In this document: one piece after another, positions 1-6,358 of the stretch | How the letters are laid out: each line of letters opens with the position of its first letter | How positions within the stretch are numbered: the first letter of the stretch is position 1 | Source: DASRRB01 sp036732755 | GTDB lineage: Bacteria; Planctomycetota; B15-G4; SIAN01 | DNA: 9,421 nucleotides | Direction of reading: 5' to 3' | Assembly (NCBI GenBank): GCA_036732755.1 | Contig: DAINBU010000167.1 | Location: 1-9,421 of the forward strand | The notes under the pieces: generated by a model | Databases searched by the model: none | The model's input: only the letters and a program-made list of their open reading frames with translations | What the model was told of the DNA's origin: nothing | Position numbers and translations under genes: made by a program

Positions 1-66
1 GCGAGGCGGAATGAAGGGAGCGCCGCGCCTCCCCGGGCCGGAGCGGGTGCCGTCAGCCCCCCGACG

Positions 67-483
67 TCACGACGCCGCTTCGACGTGGAGGCGGAAGAGG
101 GCGCGCCGCTCGCCGTCGCGCTCGAGCAGCTCGAGCGCTCCCGTCAGCGGGCGCCACACGAAGTCGAGCGCGCGTCCCGCGGCGCCGCGCGGGTCCCACC
201 GCGGCGGCACGCCGTAGCCGACGCCCCAGTCGATCAGGTCGAGGTCGCCGACGCTCTGGTGGTCGCAGACGTTGAGCTCGACCCAGCGCTGCGGCTGCGG
301 CGCGCGCAGCTCGCCGCGCATCAGCCGCAGCGCGGCGGAGAGCAGCGACTCGGTCGGTCCGACCTCGGTCGGCAGCGGCGTCCAGTCGAACTCGACGGTC
401 GGGCGGCGCCGCTCGAACAGGTATTCGATGCCGCCGGCGCAGCGACGGAACGGGAAGACGAGAAGTCGATGCTCGAGTGCCAC
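67..483 (-). CDS. Nudix-fold-like protein with degenerate Nudix box
   Basis: A 138-residue protein. The chosen start is the GTG at 483-481, because upstream of it there is only low-complexity in-frame sequence. I see no good Shine-Dalgarno sequence, so the start is uncertain. Residues 5-26 (RLLVFPF..GGIEYLFERR) look like the first beta hairpin of a Nudix fold. Residues 40-60 (EVGPTESLLSAALRLMRGEL) sit where the Nudix box and its helix would be. The consensus GX5EX7REUXEEXGU is not satisfied: the REUXEE acidic cluster that binds metal is missing. Hydrolase activity is therefore doubtful. The protein is short for the family (usually 140-180 residues), has no signal peptide and is probably cytoplasmic. 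It lies downstream of the exported-protein gene on the same strand, but an intrinsic terminator separates them. It may have its own promoter or depend on read-through. Assignment to the Nudix fold is an inference from pattern only. Confidence 0.55.
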   Translation of the reverse strand: MALEHRLLVFPFRRCAGGIEYLFERRRPTVEFDWTPLPTEVGPTESLLSAALRLMRGELRAPQPQRWVELNVCDHQSVGDLDLIDWGVGYGVPPRWDPRGAAGRALDFVWRPLTGALELLERDGERRALFRLHVEAAS

Positions 484-527
484 ATCCGATGAATACTGCG
501 CCTGCGCGGGAGCGCAAATCGAAGCGG

Positions 528-568
528 AAAAAAGCACGCGCCCGGCGCGCGGTCGCGCGCCGGGCGCG
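528..568 (-). terminator. Rho-independent terminator of the exported-protein gene
   Basis: A perfect 15-bp G+C stem pairs 537-551 with 554-568. The two innermost pairs probably open to give a realistic loop. Read on the minus strand, the stem is followed by gc and six T (complement of 528-533), the classic intrinsic terminator layout. It begins 34 nt after the stop codon of the 603-2804 gene. Confidence 0.85.
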
Positions 569-602
569 GAGAACTCCTGATGGCGCAGGTCGAAGTACCT
601 GC

Positions 603-2804
603 TCAGCCGCCGGTCACGACCACGAGCTTCTCGCCGTCGACCTCGCGGATCTCGTACTTGAAGCCGGCGACGCCGCTCAGCTCCTTCAGGATCGTCGCGA
701 GGTCGCCGCTGCGCGGCGCGAAGGTGACCTCTTTCTTGCCGAGATCCTCGGGGAAGTCGATCGTCGCGCCGGTCGCCTTCTCGATGCCGGCGAAGAGGTC
801 GGCGAGGGTGCGCGACTTCGACGGGCTCTTCGTGTCGGGGCCGCCGAGCTCGGTCGGCGCCTCCGTCTTCACGGGTGCTGCGGTCTTCGTGCCGGCCGCG
901 CGCGCCTTGCGCGGACCCGCCGGCGCCGGCGTGGCGGCGCCGAACGTCGCGGGAAGCGGCTGGTGGACCTGACCGACCGCGACGCCCGCGCCGCACGCCG
1001 CGAGCAACGGCAGGACACCGGTCGGAGTGAACGTGCTGAGCGTCAGCCCCTTCGCGTCGCTCTTGCCCGCGATGACGAGGGCGGAGAAGTGGCGGGAGAT
1101 CACGTCGGGCTCGGGGAGGTTGGCCGGGTCGAGCTTGCCGTCGGTCGCCTGCTGCATTTGCCCGGCGACCATCGGGACGAAGCCGTAGCTGAGCTCGACC
1201 GCGCGCTTGAGGTCGAGGAAGACGAGCAGCGAGAGGCCGTCGGCCGTCTTGGCGCCGGTCGCGCCGGTGAGTCCGCGCTGCAGGCTCTCGTTGTCGGCCG
1301 CGCTCTTGCCGGCGCCGGCCTTGAGGCTCTTCAGGGCGGACTTGAGCGCGAGCGGATCCTTGGCGATGCACAGCGTGTCGCCGCTGATCGCCATCGCCGG
1401 CTGGATGGGGGCGTCGGGGATCACGACGGTCCACCCCTTCACGCCTTCGGGGAGCGACTTCATCTCGTTGAAGGCGATGCCGCCGTTCTTGCTCGCCTCG
1501 GTGAAGCCGCGCTCGAGCACCTTCTCGAACTGCTGGCGATCCCCGATCCGCAGCAGCACCATGCCGTCCGGGAGCATGCTCCCTCTGCCCGGCGGGATGA
1601 GGTAGAGGCCGATCTCGTTGCCGAAGGCGGGGAGCAGCTCCTTCCTCAGGTCCATCCCGAGCTCGTGGTTCGCGTGCACGAGCCCCTTGTCGAAGGCGGC
1701 GCCGCTGCCCGGGAAGAGCTCCTCGGTCACCTTGGCGAGCTTCTCGACGAACGCGGCCAGGTCGACGCGCGCGCCGATGTAGAGGCCGGTGTCCGCGGGC
1801 GCCGTCTTCAGGAACTTGAAACCGCCGTCGCAGCAGTCGAGCAGGCTCAGGAAGCCGGTCGGCGCGCCGTTGTAGGTGAGCGCGAAGGTGTCGCGCACGC
1901 CGCCTTCGACGTAGCTCGACGCGTAGCCGAACGACTCGACGCAGGAGAGGCCGAACAGGTCGCACTCCTCCTTCGCGATCGGCGGGACGCAGTTCGCGAA
2001 GATGCGCCCCGCGTTGGCGACGTCGAACCAGGCGACGAGCGCGGGGTCGCCCGCCGTCACCTGCGCCTGGAAGGCGCGCCACGCCGGAGCCGAGGCGAGC
2101 GTGTCGTGCGTGCCGGCGCCGAGGCACTGCTCGAGCGTCGACTGCGAGCCGCCGAACCACCAGCGCTTGCCGTCCTTGACGAGCAGCACCGTCTGGCCGG
2201 GCATTTCCTGGTGCGGGGCGATCACGATCTTCAGCGCGTCGCGGCCGGCCACCTTGCACGGCTCGGAGCTGATGTCGACGCCGAGGTGGTGCGCCTCCTT
2301 CAAGTGCTCGTCGAAGAACTGCGGAAAGCCCTCGCCGACGTCGATCGCCGCCACGAAGTCGAGGGAGACCGAGACGTTCGGCTTGCTGCCGTCGGCGTAG
2401 CGCGTGCTCGCCCCGATCAGCCGGTTGAGCGTCCGCGCCGAGATCGGGTGCGCGGGCGAGACGTCGAAGCCCTGGCCGTCGAGCTCGATGTGGACGCCGC
2501 GCACGGCGAACTCGACCGCGCCGTTCACGAAGCGGCGCCACGGCACCGAGTCGATCACGCGCCGCAGCCCTTCGCCGTCGACCGGGACTGCTTCGCCGAG
2601 CGGCTTCAGGAAGTCGCGCACCTGCGGCTCGTCGAGCAGCTTGACGAGGTCGAGGCTCATCGCGCCGTCGACGAGCTTCGTCGTGTCGGCGTGGAAGTAG
2701 ACGAGCGCGTCGGCCGGGAAGCGGTCGGCGAGCGACTGCGCCGTGATGCCCGGCGCGACGGAGAGAAGGAACAGCAACGCACCCGACGCGACTTTCGACT
2801 TCAC
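603..2804 (-). CDS. Large exported protein of unknown function with STN-like C-terminal domain
   Basis: A 733-residue protein starting at GTG 2804, preceded by aaggaggt with 5-nt spacing after AGGAGG. A typical signal peptide follows (positive KSK, hydrophobic ALLFLLSVA, likely cleavage near TAQ-S at 22-24). The frame stays open upstream to 3368, but that stretch crosses palindromic intergenic DNA and is not convincing as protein. Residues 27-590 repeat a pattern of 'adAlvyfh.d', 'f....dlaafvekl' and 'amaisgdtLciakdplalksaL'. This recalls the large periplasmic proteins of the DUF3352 kind, but I cannot confirm the family. Residues 594-612 are hydrophobic (PTGVLPLLAACGAGVAVG) and could be a membrane segment. 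Residues 614-665 are a Pro/Ala/Lys linker. Residues 666-733 (LADLFAGIEKATG..., LATILKELSGVAGFKYEI, KLVVV) match the look of the secretin/TonB short N-terminal (STN) domain, which normally sits at the N-terminus of outer-membrane channels. The gene is probably monocistronic and ends at the terminator 528-568. Confidence 0.85.
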   Translation of the reverse strand: MKSKVASGALLFLLSVAPGITAQSLADRFPADALVYFHADTTKLVDGAMSLDLVKLLDEPQVRDFLKPLGEAVPVDGEGLRRVIDSVPWRRFVNGAVEFAVRGVHIELDGQGFDVSPAHPISARTLNRLIGASTRYADGSKPNVSVSLDFVAAIDVGEGFPQFFDEHLKEAHHLGVDISSEPCKVAGRDALKIVIAPHQEMPGQTVLLVKDGKRWWFGGSQSTLEQCLGAGTHDTLASAPAWRAFQAQVTAGDPALVAWFDVANAGRIFANCVPPIAKEECDLFGLSCVESFGYASSYVEGGVRDTFALTYNGAPTGFLSLLDCCDGGFKFLKTAPADTGLYIGARVDLAAFVEKLAKVTEELFPGSGAAFDKGLVHANHELGMDLRKELLPAFGNEIGLYLIPPGRGSMLPDGMVLLRIGDRQQFEKVLERGFTEASKNGGIAFNEMKSLPEGVKGWTVVIPDAPIQPAMAISGDTLCIAKDPLALKSALKSLKAGAGKSAADNESLQRGLTGATGAKTADGLSLLVFLDLKRAVELSYGFVPMVAGQMQQATDGKLDPANLPEPDVISRHFSALVIAGKSDAKGLTLSTFTPTGVLPLLAACGAGVAVGQVHQPLPATFGAATPAPAGPRKARAAGTKTAAPVKTEAPTELGGPDTKSPSKSRTLADLFAGIEKATGATIDFPEDLGKKEVTFAPRSGDLATILKELSGVAGFKYEIREVDGEKLVVVTGG

Positions 2805-2877
2805 GGCGACCTCCTTCGCGACTTCCCGATCGGCGCCAGGGGCCGGCGCCCGATCCTGCTCGCGGTCCGTGGGATCC

Positions 2878-2899
2878 GGACCGGTCACCTTACCGGTCC
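2878..2899. repeat. 8-bp inverted repeat, possible operator or leader hairpin
   Basis: Arms ggaccggt (2878-2885) and accggtcc (2892-2899) are perfect complements with a 6-nt spacer, and each contains the palindrome accggt. It lies about 74 nt upstream of the GTG start of the exported-protein gene, where an operator or a leader hairpin could act. No regulator is known for it. The regulatory role is inference. Confidence 0.35.
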
Positions 2900-2935
2900 C
2901 CGCGGCGCCGCCGTTCACGGCGGGTCGCGCGCGAA

Positions 2936-2959
2936 GGGCGGCCGGACATGGGGCCGCCC
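2936..2959. repeat. 8-bp hairpin in the array
   Basis: Arms gggcggcc (2936-2943) and ggccgccc (2952-2959) pair perfectly around an 8-nt loop. This is one of six hairpins in a row and could be chance in such G+C-rich DNA if taken alone. Confidence 0.35.
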
Positions 2960-2981
2960 GCGGACGTTGCAGCGAAAAACC

Positions 2982-3016
2982 AAATGGGGTCAGCCGTTGA
3001 AGCGACCGACCCCTTT
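2982..3016. repeat. REP-like palindrome, unit 1 (ggggtc...gacccc)
   Basis: The arms ggggtc (2986-2991) and gacccc (3008-3013) extend outward through one T/T mismatch into aa/tt. A small inner stem (2995-2997 with 3002-3004) carries a tgaa loop. The flanking aaa...ttt and ggggtc core resemble repetitive extragenic palindromes that are mobilised by IS200-like REP-associated tyrosine transposases. No transposase is in the window, and genome-wide copy number cannot be judged here. Confidence 0.5.
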
Positions 3017-3027
3017 GCCCCAAAAGC

Positions 3028-3065
3028 CGGAAGGGGTCGACCGCCGAGGCGGCCGACCCCTTCCG
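3028..3065. repeat. REP-like palindrome, unit 2 (ggaaggggtcg...cgaccccttcc)
   Basis: A 38-nt hairpin with a perfect 12-bp outer stem (3028-3039 with 3054-3065). After one A/C mismatch a 4-bp inner stem (ccgc/gcgg) is closed by a cgag tetraloop. Its core aaggggtcg..cgacccctt is shared with unit 1, which lies about a dozen bases away, so the two form a tandem pair like a BIME. It is the strongest hairpin in this intergenic interval. Confidence 0.6.
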
Positions 3066-3076
3066 CGGGGGGGGAC

Positions 3077-3096
3077 TCCCGAGCAGGGTCTCGGGA
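3077..3096 (+). other. Terminator-like hairpin at the end of the REP pair
   Basis: A 7-bp perfect stem, tcccgag (3077-3083) with ctcggga (3090-3096), has a 6-nt loop and is followed on the plus strand by tttggattt. That is the shape of an intrinsic terminator, yet no plus-strand gene precedes it. It might end a short non-coding transcript from this interval or belong to the repeat cluster. Confidence 0.35.
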
Positions 3097-3423
3097 TTTG
3101 GATTTGAAAGAACCCCTTGGTGCGAGAGAACCAGCCTCAGTGCCGCAAAGGAAACCGGGCTAGCTTTGAACCTGATCCAACCGAGAGACCGATCCTCACT
3201 GGCCGAGGGGTTGGAGTCCGGTGACAACAAGGCACGTGCCGTTCGGTTTTCCGGGCTTCTGCGGCGGACGACGTCCCTAACTCGCTTGCCGGCAACGGAT
3301 TGAAACGCGGGCTCCGGTCGGGGCTCCCCGCGCGCCGGAGTGGCCGGCTCCGAGCGATCGCACAGCACTCGGGCGTTCGTGGGTGGCCGCGCACGCGCGC
3401 GCAGCGGATCCGCGCCTCCGCGC

Positions 3424-4335
3424 TCAGCCGCCGAAGTACTTCGGAAGCAGGACCTTCAGCCGCGCCCGCGTCCGCGCCGGCTGCAGCTCGCGCGCCGTGA
3501 TGATCGCGAACTTGCAGGCCTCCCCGCATCCGCATGCACGTCCCGCATTCGCGATCTTCGCGACGAGCGATGGCACGAGGCCGTGCGCGCGCTCCGCGTT
3601 CGCGAGGAGGTTGCGGATCACCATCTGGATGTCGACCTCGGCCTCGCCCTCGCGCCAGCAGTCGTAGTCGGTGACCATGCAGACGAGGGCGTAGCAGAGC
3701 TCCGCTTCGCGGGCGAGCTTCGCCTCGGGGAGCGCCGACATGTTGATGAGGCCCGCGCCGCACGAGCGGTAGAGGTGGCTCTCCGCGCGGGTCGAGAAGA
3801 GCGGCCCCTCCATGCAGACGAGCGCCTCCCCCGACTGCCCGCCGGGAAGCTGGCGCGCCCGCACCTCCTGCACGAGCAGCTGCGCGAGCCGCGGGCAGAA
3901 CGGGTCGGCGAAGCCGACGTGTCCGACGACGCCCTCCCCGAAGTACGTGTCGGGGCGGTGACGCGTGCGGTCGATCAGCTGGGTCGGCACGACGAAGTCG
4001 AGGGGCTTCAGCTCCTCCTTCAGGCTCCCGACCGCGGAGAAGGCGACGACCTGCTCGACGCCCACCGACTTCAGCGCGCAGAGATTCGCGCGCGAGTTCA
4101 CCTCGGTCGGCAGCAGGCGGTGGCCGCGGCCGTGGCGCGCCAGGAATGCGACCGGCTGCCCGCCGACTTCGACGATCCGGATCGCGTCGGACGGCTCGCC
4201 CCAGGGGGTCTTGCGCTTCACCTCGGCGAGGAGGCGCGCGCCGGGCAGCTCGTAGAGGCCGCTCCCCCCGATGATCCCGATCTTCGCGCGCGGCGCCGTG
4301 CGCGGGCGCGCCGCCGGCTTCTTCCTGCGCGCCAT
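3424..4335 (-). CDS. mtnP: S-methyl-5'-thioadenosine phosphorylase
   Basis: Cleaves methylthioadenosine with phosphate to adenine and 5-methylthioribose-1-phosphate, the entry step of methionine salvage or MTA detoxification, in the cytoplasm. The 303-residue protein shows the family landmarks in order: GIIGGSGLYEL (20-30), ARHGRGH (66-72, phosphate binding), NSRANLCALKSVG (80-92), CMEGPLFSTRAES (174-186), NMSALPEAKLAREAE (198-212) and TDYDCW (222-227). The Asp pair at 223/225 marks 6-aminopurine (MTA) rather than 6-oxopurine specificity within the PNP/MTAP family. The N-terminus is a basic tail (ARRKKPAARPR). Near the C-terminus, CGC plus a further Cys (268-274) recalls the CxC motif of Sulfolobus MTAP II. 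I chose ATG 4335, one base after the stop of the HAD gene (TGAgATG), implying translational coupling. An in-frame GTG at 4344 would add three residues and overlap the HAD gene by 8 bp. Confidence 0.93.
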   Translation of the reverse strand: MARRKKPAARPRTAPRAKIGIIGGSGLYELPGARLLAEVKRKTPWGEPSDAIRIVEVGGQPVAFLARHGRGHRLLPTEVNSRANLCALKSVGVEQVVAFSAVGSLKEELKPLDFVVPTQLIDRTRHRPDTYFGEGVVGHVGFADPFCPRLAQLLVQEVRARQLPGGQSGEALVCMEGPLFSTRAESHLYRSCGAGLINMSALPEAKLAREAELCYALVCMVTDYDCWREGEAEVDIQMVIRNLLANAERAHGLVPSLVAKIANAGRACGCGEACKFAIITARELQPARTRARLKVLLPKYFGG

Positions 4336-4336
4336 C

Positions 4337-5023
4337 TCAGGCACCGAGCTTCTTGCAGAGCTCCGACAGGTCCTTCACGACGAACCTCGGAGCGATCCCT
4401 TCCGGCGCCCGCTCGCCGCGGCGGTTGACCCACGCCGTCGCGATGCCGGCCTTCTGCGCCGGCTCGAGGTCGTGGAAGACGGAGGCCGCGACGTGCAGCT
4501 GGCCCTCGGCCCGCGGCCCCAGCCGCTTGCGTGCCTCGTTGAAGTGCGGCGCCGCCGGCTTGTAGGCGCGCACGTCCTCGGCGGTGATGAGCTCCGCGAA
4601 CGGGATCCCGAGGCGCTGGACCACCGCCTGCAGCGGCGCGCGGTCGACGTTGGAGAGGATGTGCATCGGGTACTGGCTGCCGAGGCGGCGCAGCGCGCTC
4701 ACCGTGTCGGGGAAGGCGGGCCAGCGGCGGATCGAGTCGGCGACGCGCAGCGCGGTCGGCTCGTCGAGGTTCGCGCCGAACGACGCGAAGGTCTCGCGCA
4801 GGCTCATCGAGAGGATCTCGCGATAGTGGCGGTAGGGCAGCGCCTCCCACTCCGCCTCCTTCTTCTCTCGCGCGCGCAGGAACTCCGGCCACGGCGGCTT
4901 GATCGCGTCGAAGACCCCCTCCTCCTGCAGCGCCTGCTTCAGGCCCGACTCCCAGTCGATGAGGGTGCCGAAGCAGTCGAACGTGAGGGCGAGGACGGTC
5001 GGTGAGTCTTTCGCCGTCGTCAC
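4337..5023 (-). CDS. HAD-superfamily hydrolase, 2-haloacid dehalogenase type
   Basis: A 228-residue cytoplasmic hydrolase with all four HAD motifs: I, LTFDCFGTLIDW with nucleophile Asp16; II, HILSNVD with Ser124/Asn125; III, YKPA with Lys155; IV, VFHDLEPAQKAGI with Asp185. The residue two after the nucleophile is Phe, not the general-acid Asp of HAD phosphatases. Together with the tryptophan just after motif I, this points to the L-2-haloacid dehalogenase-like (type II) branch. The true substrate is open, since many such proteins are not dehalogenases. The start is GTG 5023, with gggagggg about 8 nt upstream. It is the first gene of an operon with mtnP. It is not MtnC: the enolase-phosphatase motif (DIEGTT) is absent. 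A weak -10-like TACGAT sits on the minus strand at 5106-5101. I saw no convincing -35. Confidence 0.88.
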   Translation of the reverse strand: MTTAKDSPTVLALTFDCFGTLIDWESGLKQALQEEGVFDAIKPPWPEFLRAREKKEAEWEALPYRHYREILSMSLRETFASFGANLDEPTALRVADSIRRWPAFPDTVSALRRLGSQYPMHILSNVDRAPLQAVVQRLGIPFAELITAEDVRAYKPAAPHFNEARKRLGPRAEGQLHVAASVFHDLEPAQKAGIATAWVNRRGERAPEGIAPRFVVKDLSELCKKLGA

Positions 5024-5218
5024 GCGCTTCCCCTCCCAACGATCCTCGTTGCACCGGAACGAAGTGCCGCCGCGCCCCGTTTCCGCCCGCCGCTCGGCCC
5101 ATCGTAGCCGCGTCGGCGCGCCCCCGGAGGGCTCTCCGCGGCTTCTCCGTCAAGCCGATGCGCTCCGATCGACGAAAGCGAACCGGGACCATGGGCGCCG
5201 CAGCGAGGATTCCCGACG

Positions 5219-6358
5219 TTGAGCAGTCCGGCTCGCCGTGAACACGGACGACCTCGGATCCGGCTCGCCGGCCGGACCGACGCGGTCGCCCGCTGGCGCG
5301 CGGCGTTCGACGCCGCCGGCCTCGTCGCCGAGCCCGGACTCGCCGCGGCCGACGTCGTCCTGCTCTCGATCGACGACGACGCGACCGATGCGCCGCTCCA
5401 GGTGCGCGAGCAGCGGCTGCTCTCGCCCGGCCTGCCGGTGGTGGTGGTCGGCCCGATCGTCGCTCCGGCGCGGGTCTGCGCGCTCTGGCGCGCGGGCGCC
5501 CACGACGTGCTGCTCGCCGAGGAGGGGCCGGCGCTGATCGAGGCGCTCGGGCGCGCGCTCGAGCGCCACCGCCTCGACGTCGCGAGCCAGGAGACGCTCG
5601 AGCGCTACACGGCGGGCCTCGGCGAGCGCTCGCGCCGCCTCGAGCAGGCGCTGCAGAGCCTCGACCAGAGCTGCGAGGAGACGCTGCGCGCGCTGATCCG
5701 CGCCCTCGACGCGCGGGAGCAGGAGACCGCGGGCCACTCCCACCGCGTCGCGCTCTGGACGCTCCACTTCGCGGTCGTCGCCGGCGTGCCGGAGGGCGAC
5801 CTGCTCGACATCCACCGCGGCGCGCTGCTGCACGACATCGGGAAGATCGGCATCCCCGATCCGGTCCTGCTCAAGCGCGGCGAGCTCACCGCGGAGGAAT
5901 GGGCGGTGATGCGGACCCATCCGCAGATCGGCTTCGAGATCCTGAAGCAGGCGGAGCACCTGCGCGCCGCGAGCGAGATCCCCTTCGCCCACCACGAGCG
6001 CTGGAGCGGCGGCGGCTACCCGCGCGGGCTCAAGGGCGAGGAGATCGCGCTCGGCGCGCGCCTCTTCGCCATCGTCGACGTCTACGACGCGCTGCGCAGC
6101 GAGCGCCCCTACAAACGGGCGCTCGACCACGCGCGCACCATCGCGATCCTGCGCCGCGAGGCGGGCGGCCACCTCGACCCGCGGCTGGTCGAGCTCTTCG
6201 TCGCGATCCCCGAAGAGACCTGGACGCGCCTCACGTCGCCCGAGCTCGCGACGATGACCTACGCGCAGCTGCGCGAGCTGGCGCGCTCCGTCGCGGCGCG
6301 CTCCGGCGACGAGGCGGTCGCGGCGACCGGCCGCGCCGACGTGGAGCACGCGCCGTGA
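5219..6358 (+). CDS. HD-GYP domain phosphodiesterase with degenerate receiver domain
   Basis: A 379-residue signalling protein. Residues 12-117 have the receiver (CheY-like) pattern, but the key positions are lost: no acidic pair after strand 1 (RLAGRTD), Ser50 where the phospho-acceptor Asp belongs (DVVLLSI), Gly/Pro for Thr/Ala after strand 4, and Ala100 for the conserved Lys. Residues 120-165 are a charged, probably coiled-coil linker. Residues 165-330 form an HD-GYP domain with the complete metal and catalytic set: Glu169, His173, His205-Asp206, Lys209, His234, His258-His259, GYP (266-268) and Asp287. HD-GYP enzymes hydrolyse cyclic-di-GMP (some cGAMP). With all ligands present, activity is expected here, but input cannot be Asp phosphorylation. 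The start TTG 5219 has agga about 9 nt upstream and no better in-frame start before the receiver region. The gene overlaps the HDOD gene by 4 bp. Confidence 0.92.
   Translation: MSSPARREHGRPRIRLAGRTDAVARWRAAFDAAGLVAEPGLAAADVVLLSIDDDATDAPLQVREQRLLSPGLPVVVVGPIVAPARVCALWRAGAHDVLLAEEGPALIEALGRALERHRLDVASQETLERYTAGLGERSRRLEQALQSLDQSCEETLRALIRALDAREQETAGHSHRVALWTLHFAVVAGVPEGDLLDIHRGALLHDIGKIGIPDPVLLKRGELTAEEWAVMRTHPQIGFEILKQAEHLRAASEIPFAHHERWSGGGYPRGLKGEEIALGARLFAIVDVYDALRSERPYKRALDHARTIAILRREAGGHLDPRLVELFVAIPEETWTRLTSPELATMTYAQLRELARSVAARSGDEAVAATGRADVEHAP

Larger units (their letters stand above)
2805..3423. other. Gene-free interval with tandem hairpins
   Basis: No credible gene lies in these 619 bp. 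Open frames that cross it are extensions or shadows of neighbours. The left half (2878-3096) holds six consecutive inverted repeats, the strongest listed separately. The right half (about 3100-3300) is clearly lower in G+C: 33 of 60 bases at 3121-3180, counted by eye. A run of eight G lies at 3067-3074, a perfect 10-bp palindrome (ggcacgtgcc) at 3231-3240, and a compound hairpin (ctccgg/ccggag with an inner cgggg stem) at 3312-3340, about 84 nt past the mtnP stop. That hairpin could serve as a weak terminator, although no T run follows. The promoter of the 603-2804 gene must be here, but I could not pick out a convincing -35/-10 pair. Confidence 0.6.

Noticed and set aside
477..3107. Long plus-strand open frame of 876 codons opposite the exported-protein gene
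   Set aside because: It is an antisense shadow typical of high-G+C genes. It is rich in Arg/Ala/Glu with no recognisable domain, whereas the minus strand has a signal peptide, domains and a terminator.
3160..3180. ggttcaaagc on the minus strand, similar to a tRNA T-arm
   Set aside because: The stem bases do not pair and no cloverleaf can be built around it.
3299..3306. ATTGAAAC, the usual 3' end of many CRISPR repeats
   Set aside because: A single occurrence with no second repeat or regular spacing, and no cas genes.
2805..3368. 188-residue in-frame N-terminal extension of the exported protein
   Set aside because: The frame is open, but it crosses the palindromic array and lower-G+C segment and lacks protein-like composition. 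The strong Shine-Dalgarno sequence and signal peptide fix the start at 2804.
5024..5218. Promoters in the divergent region between the HAD and HD-GYP genes
   Set aside because: TACGAT (minus, 5106-5101) and ttgacg (minus, near 5154) exist but are not properly spaced with partner hexamers, so neither is called as a feature.
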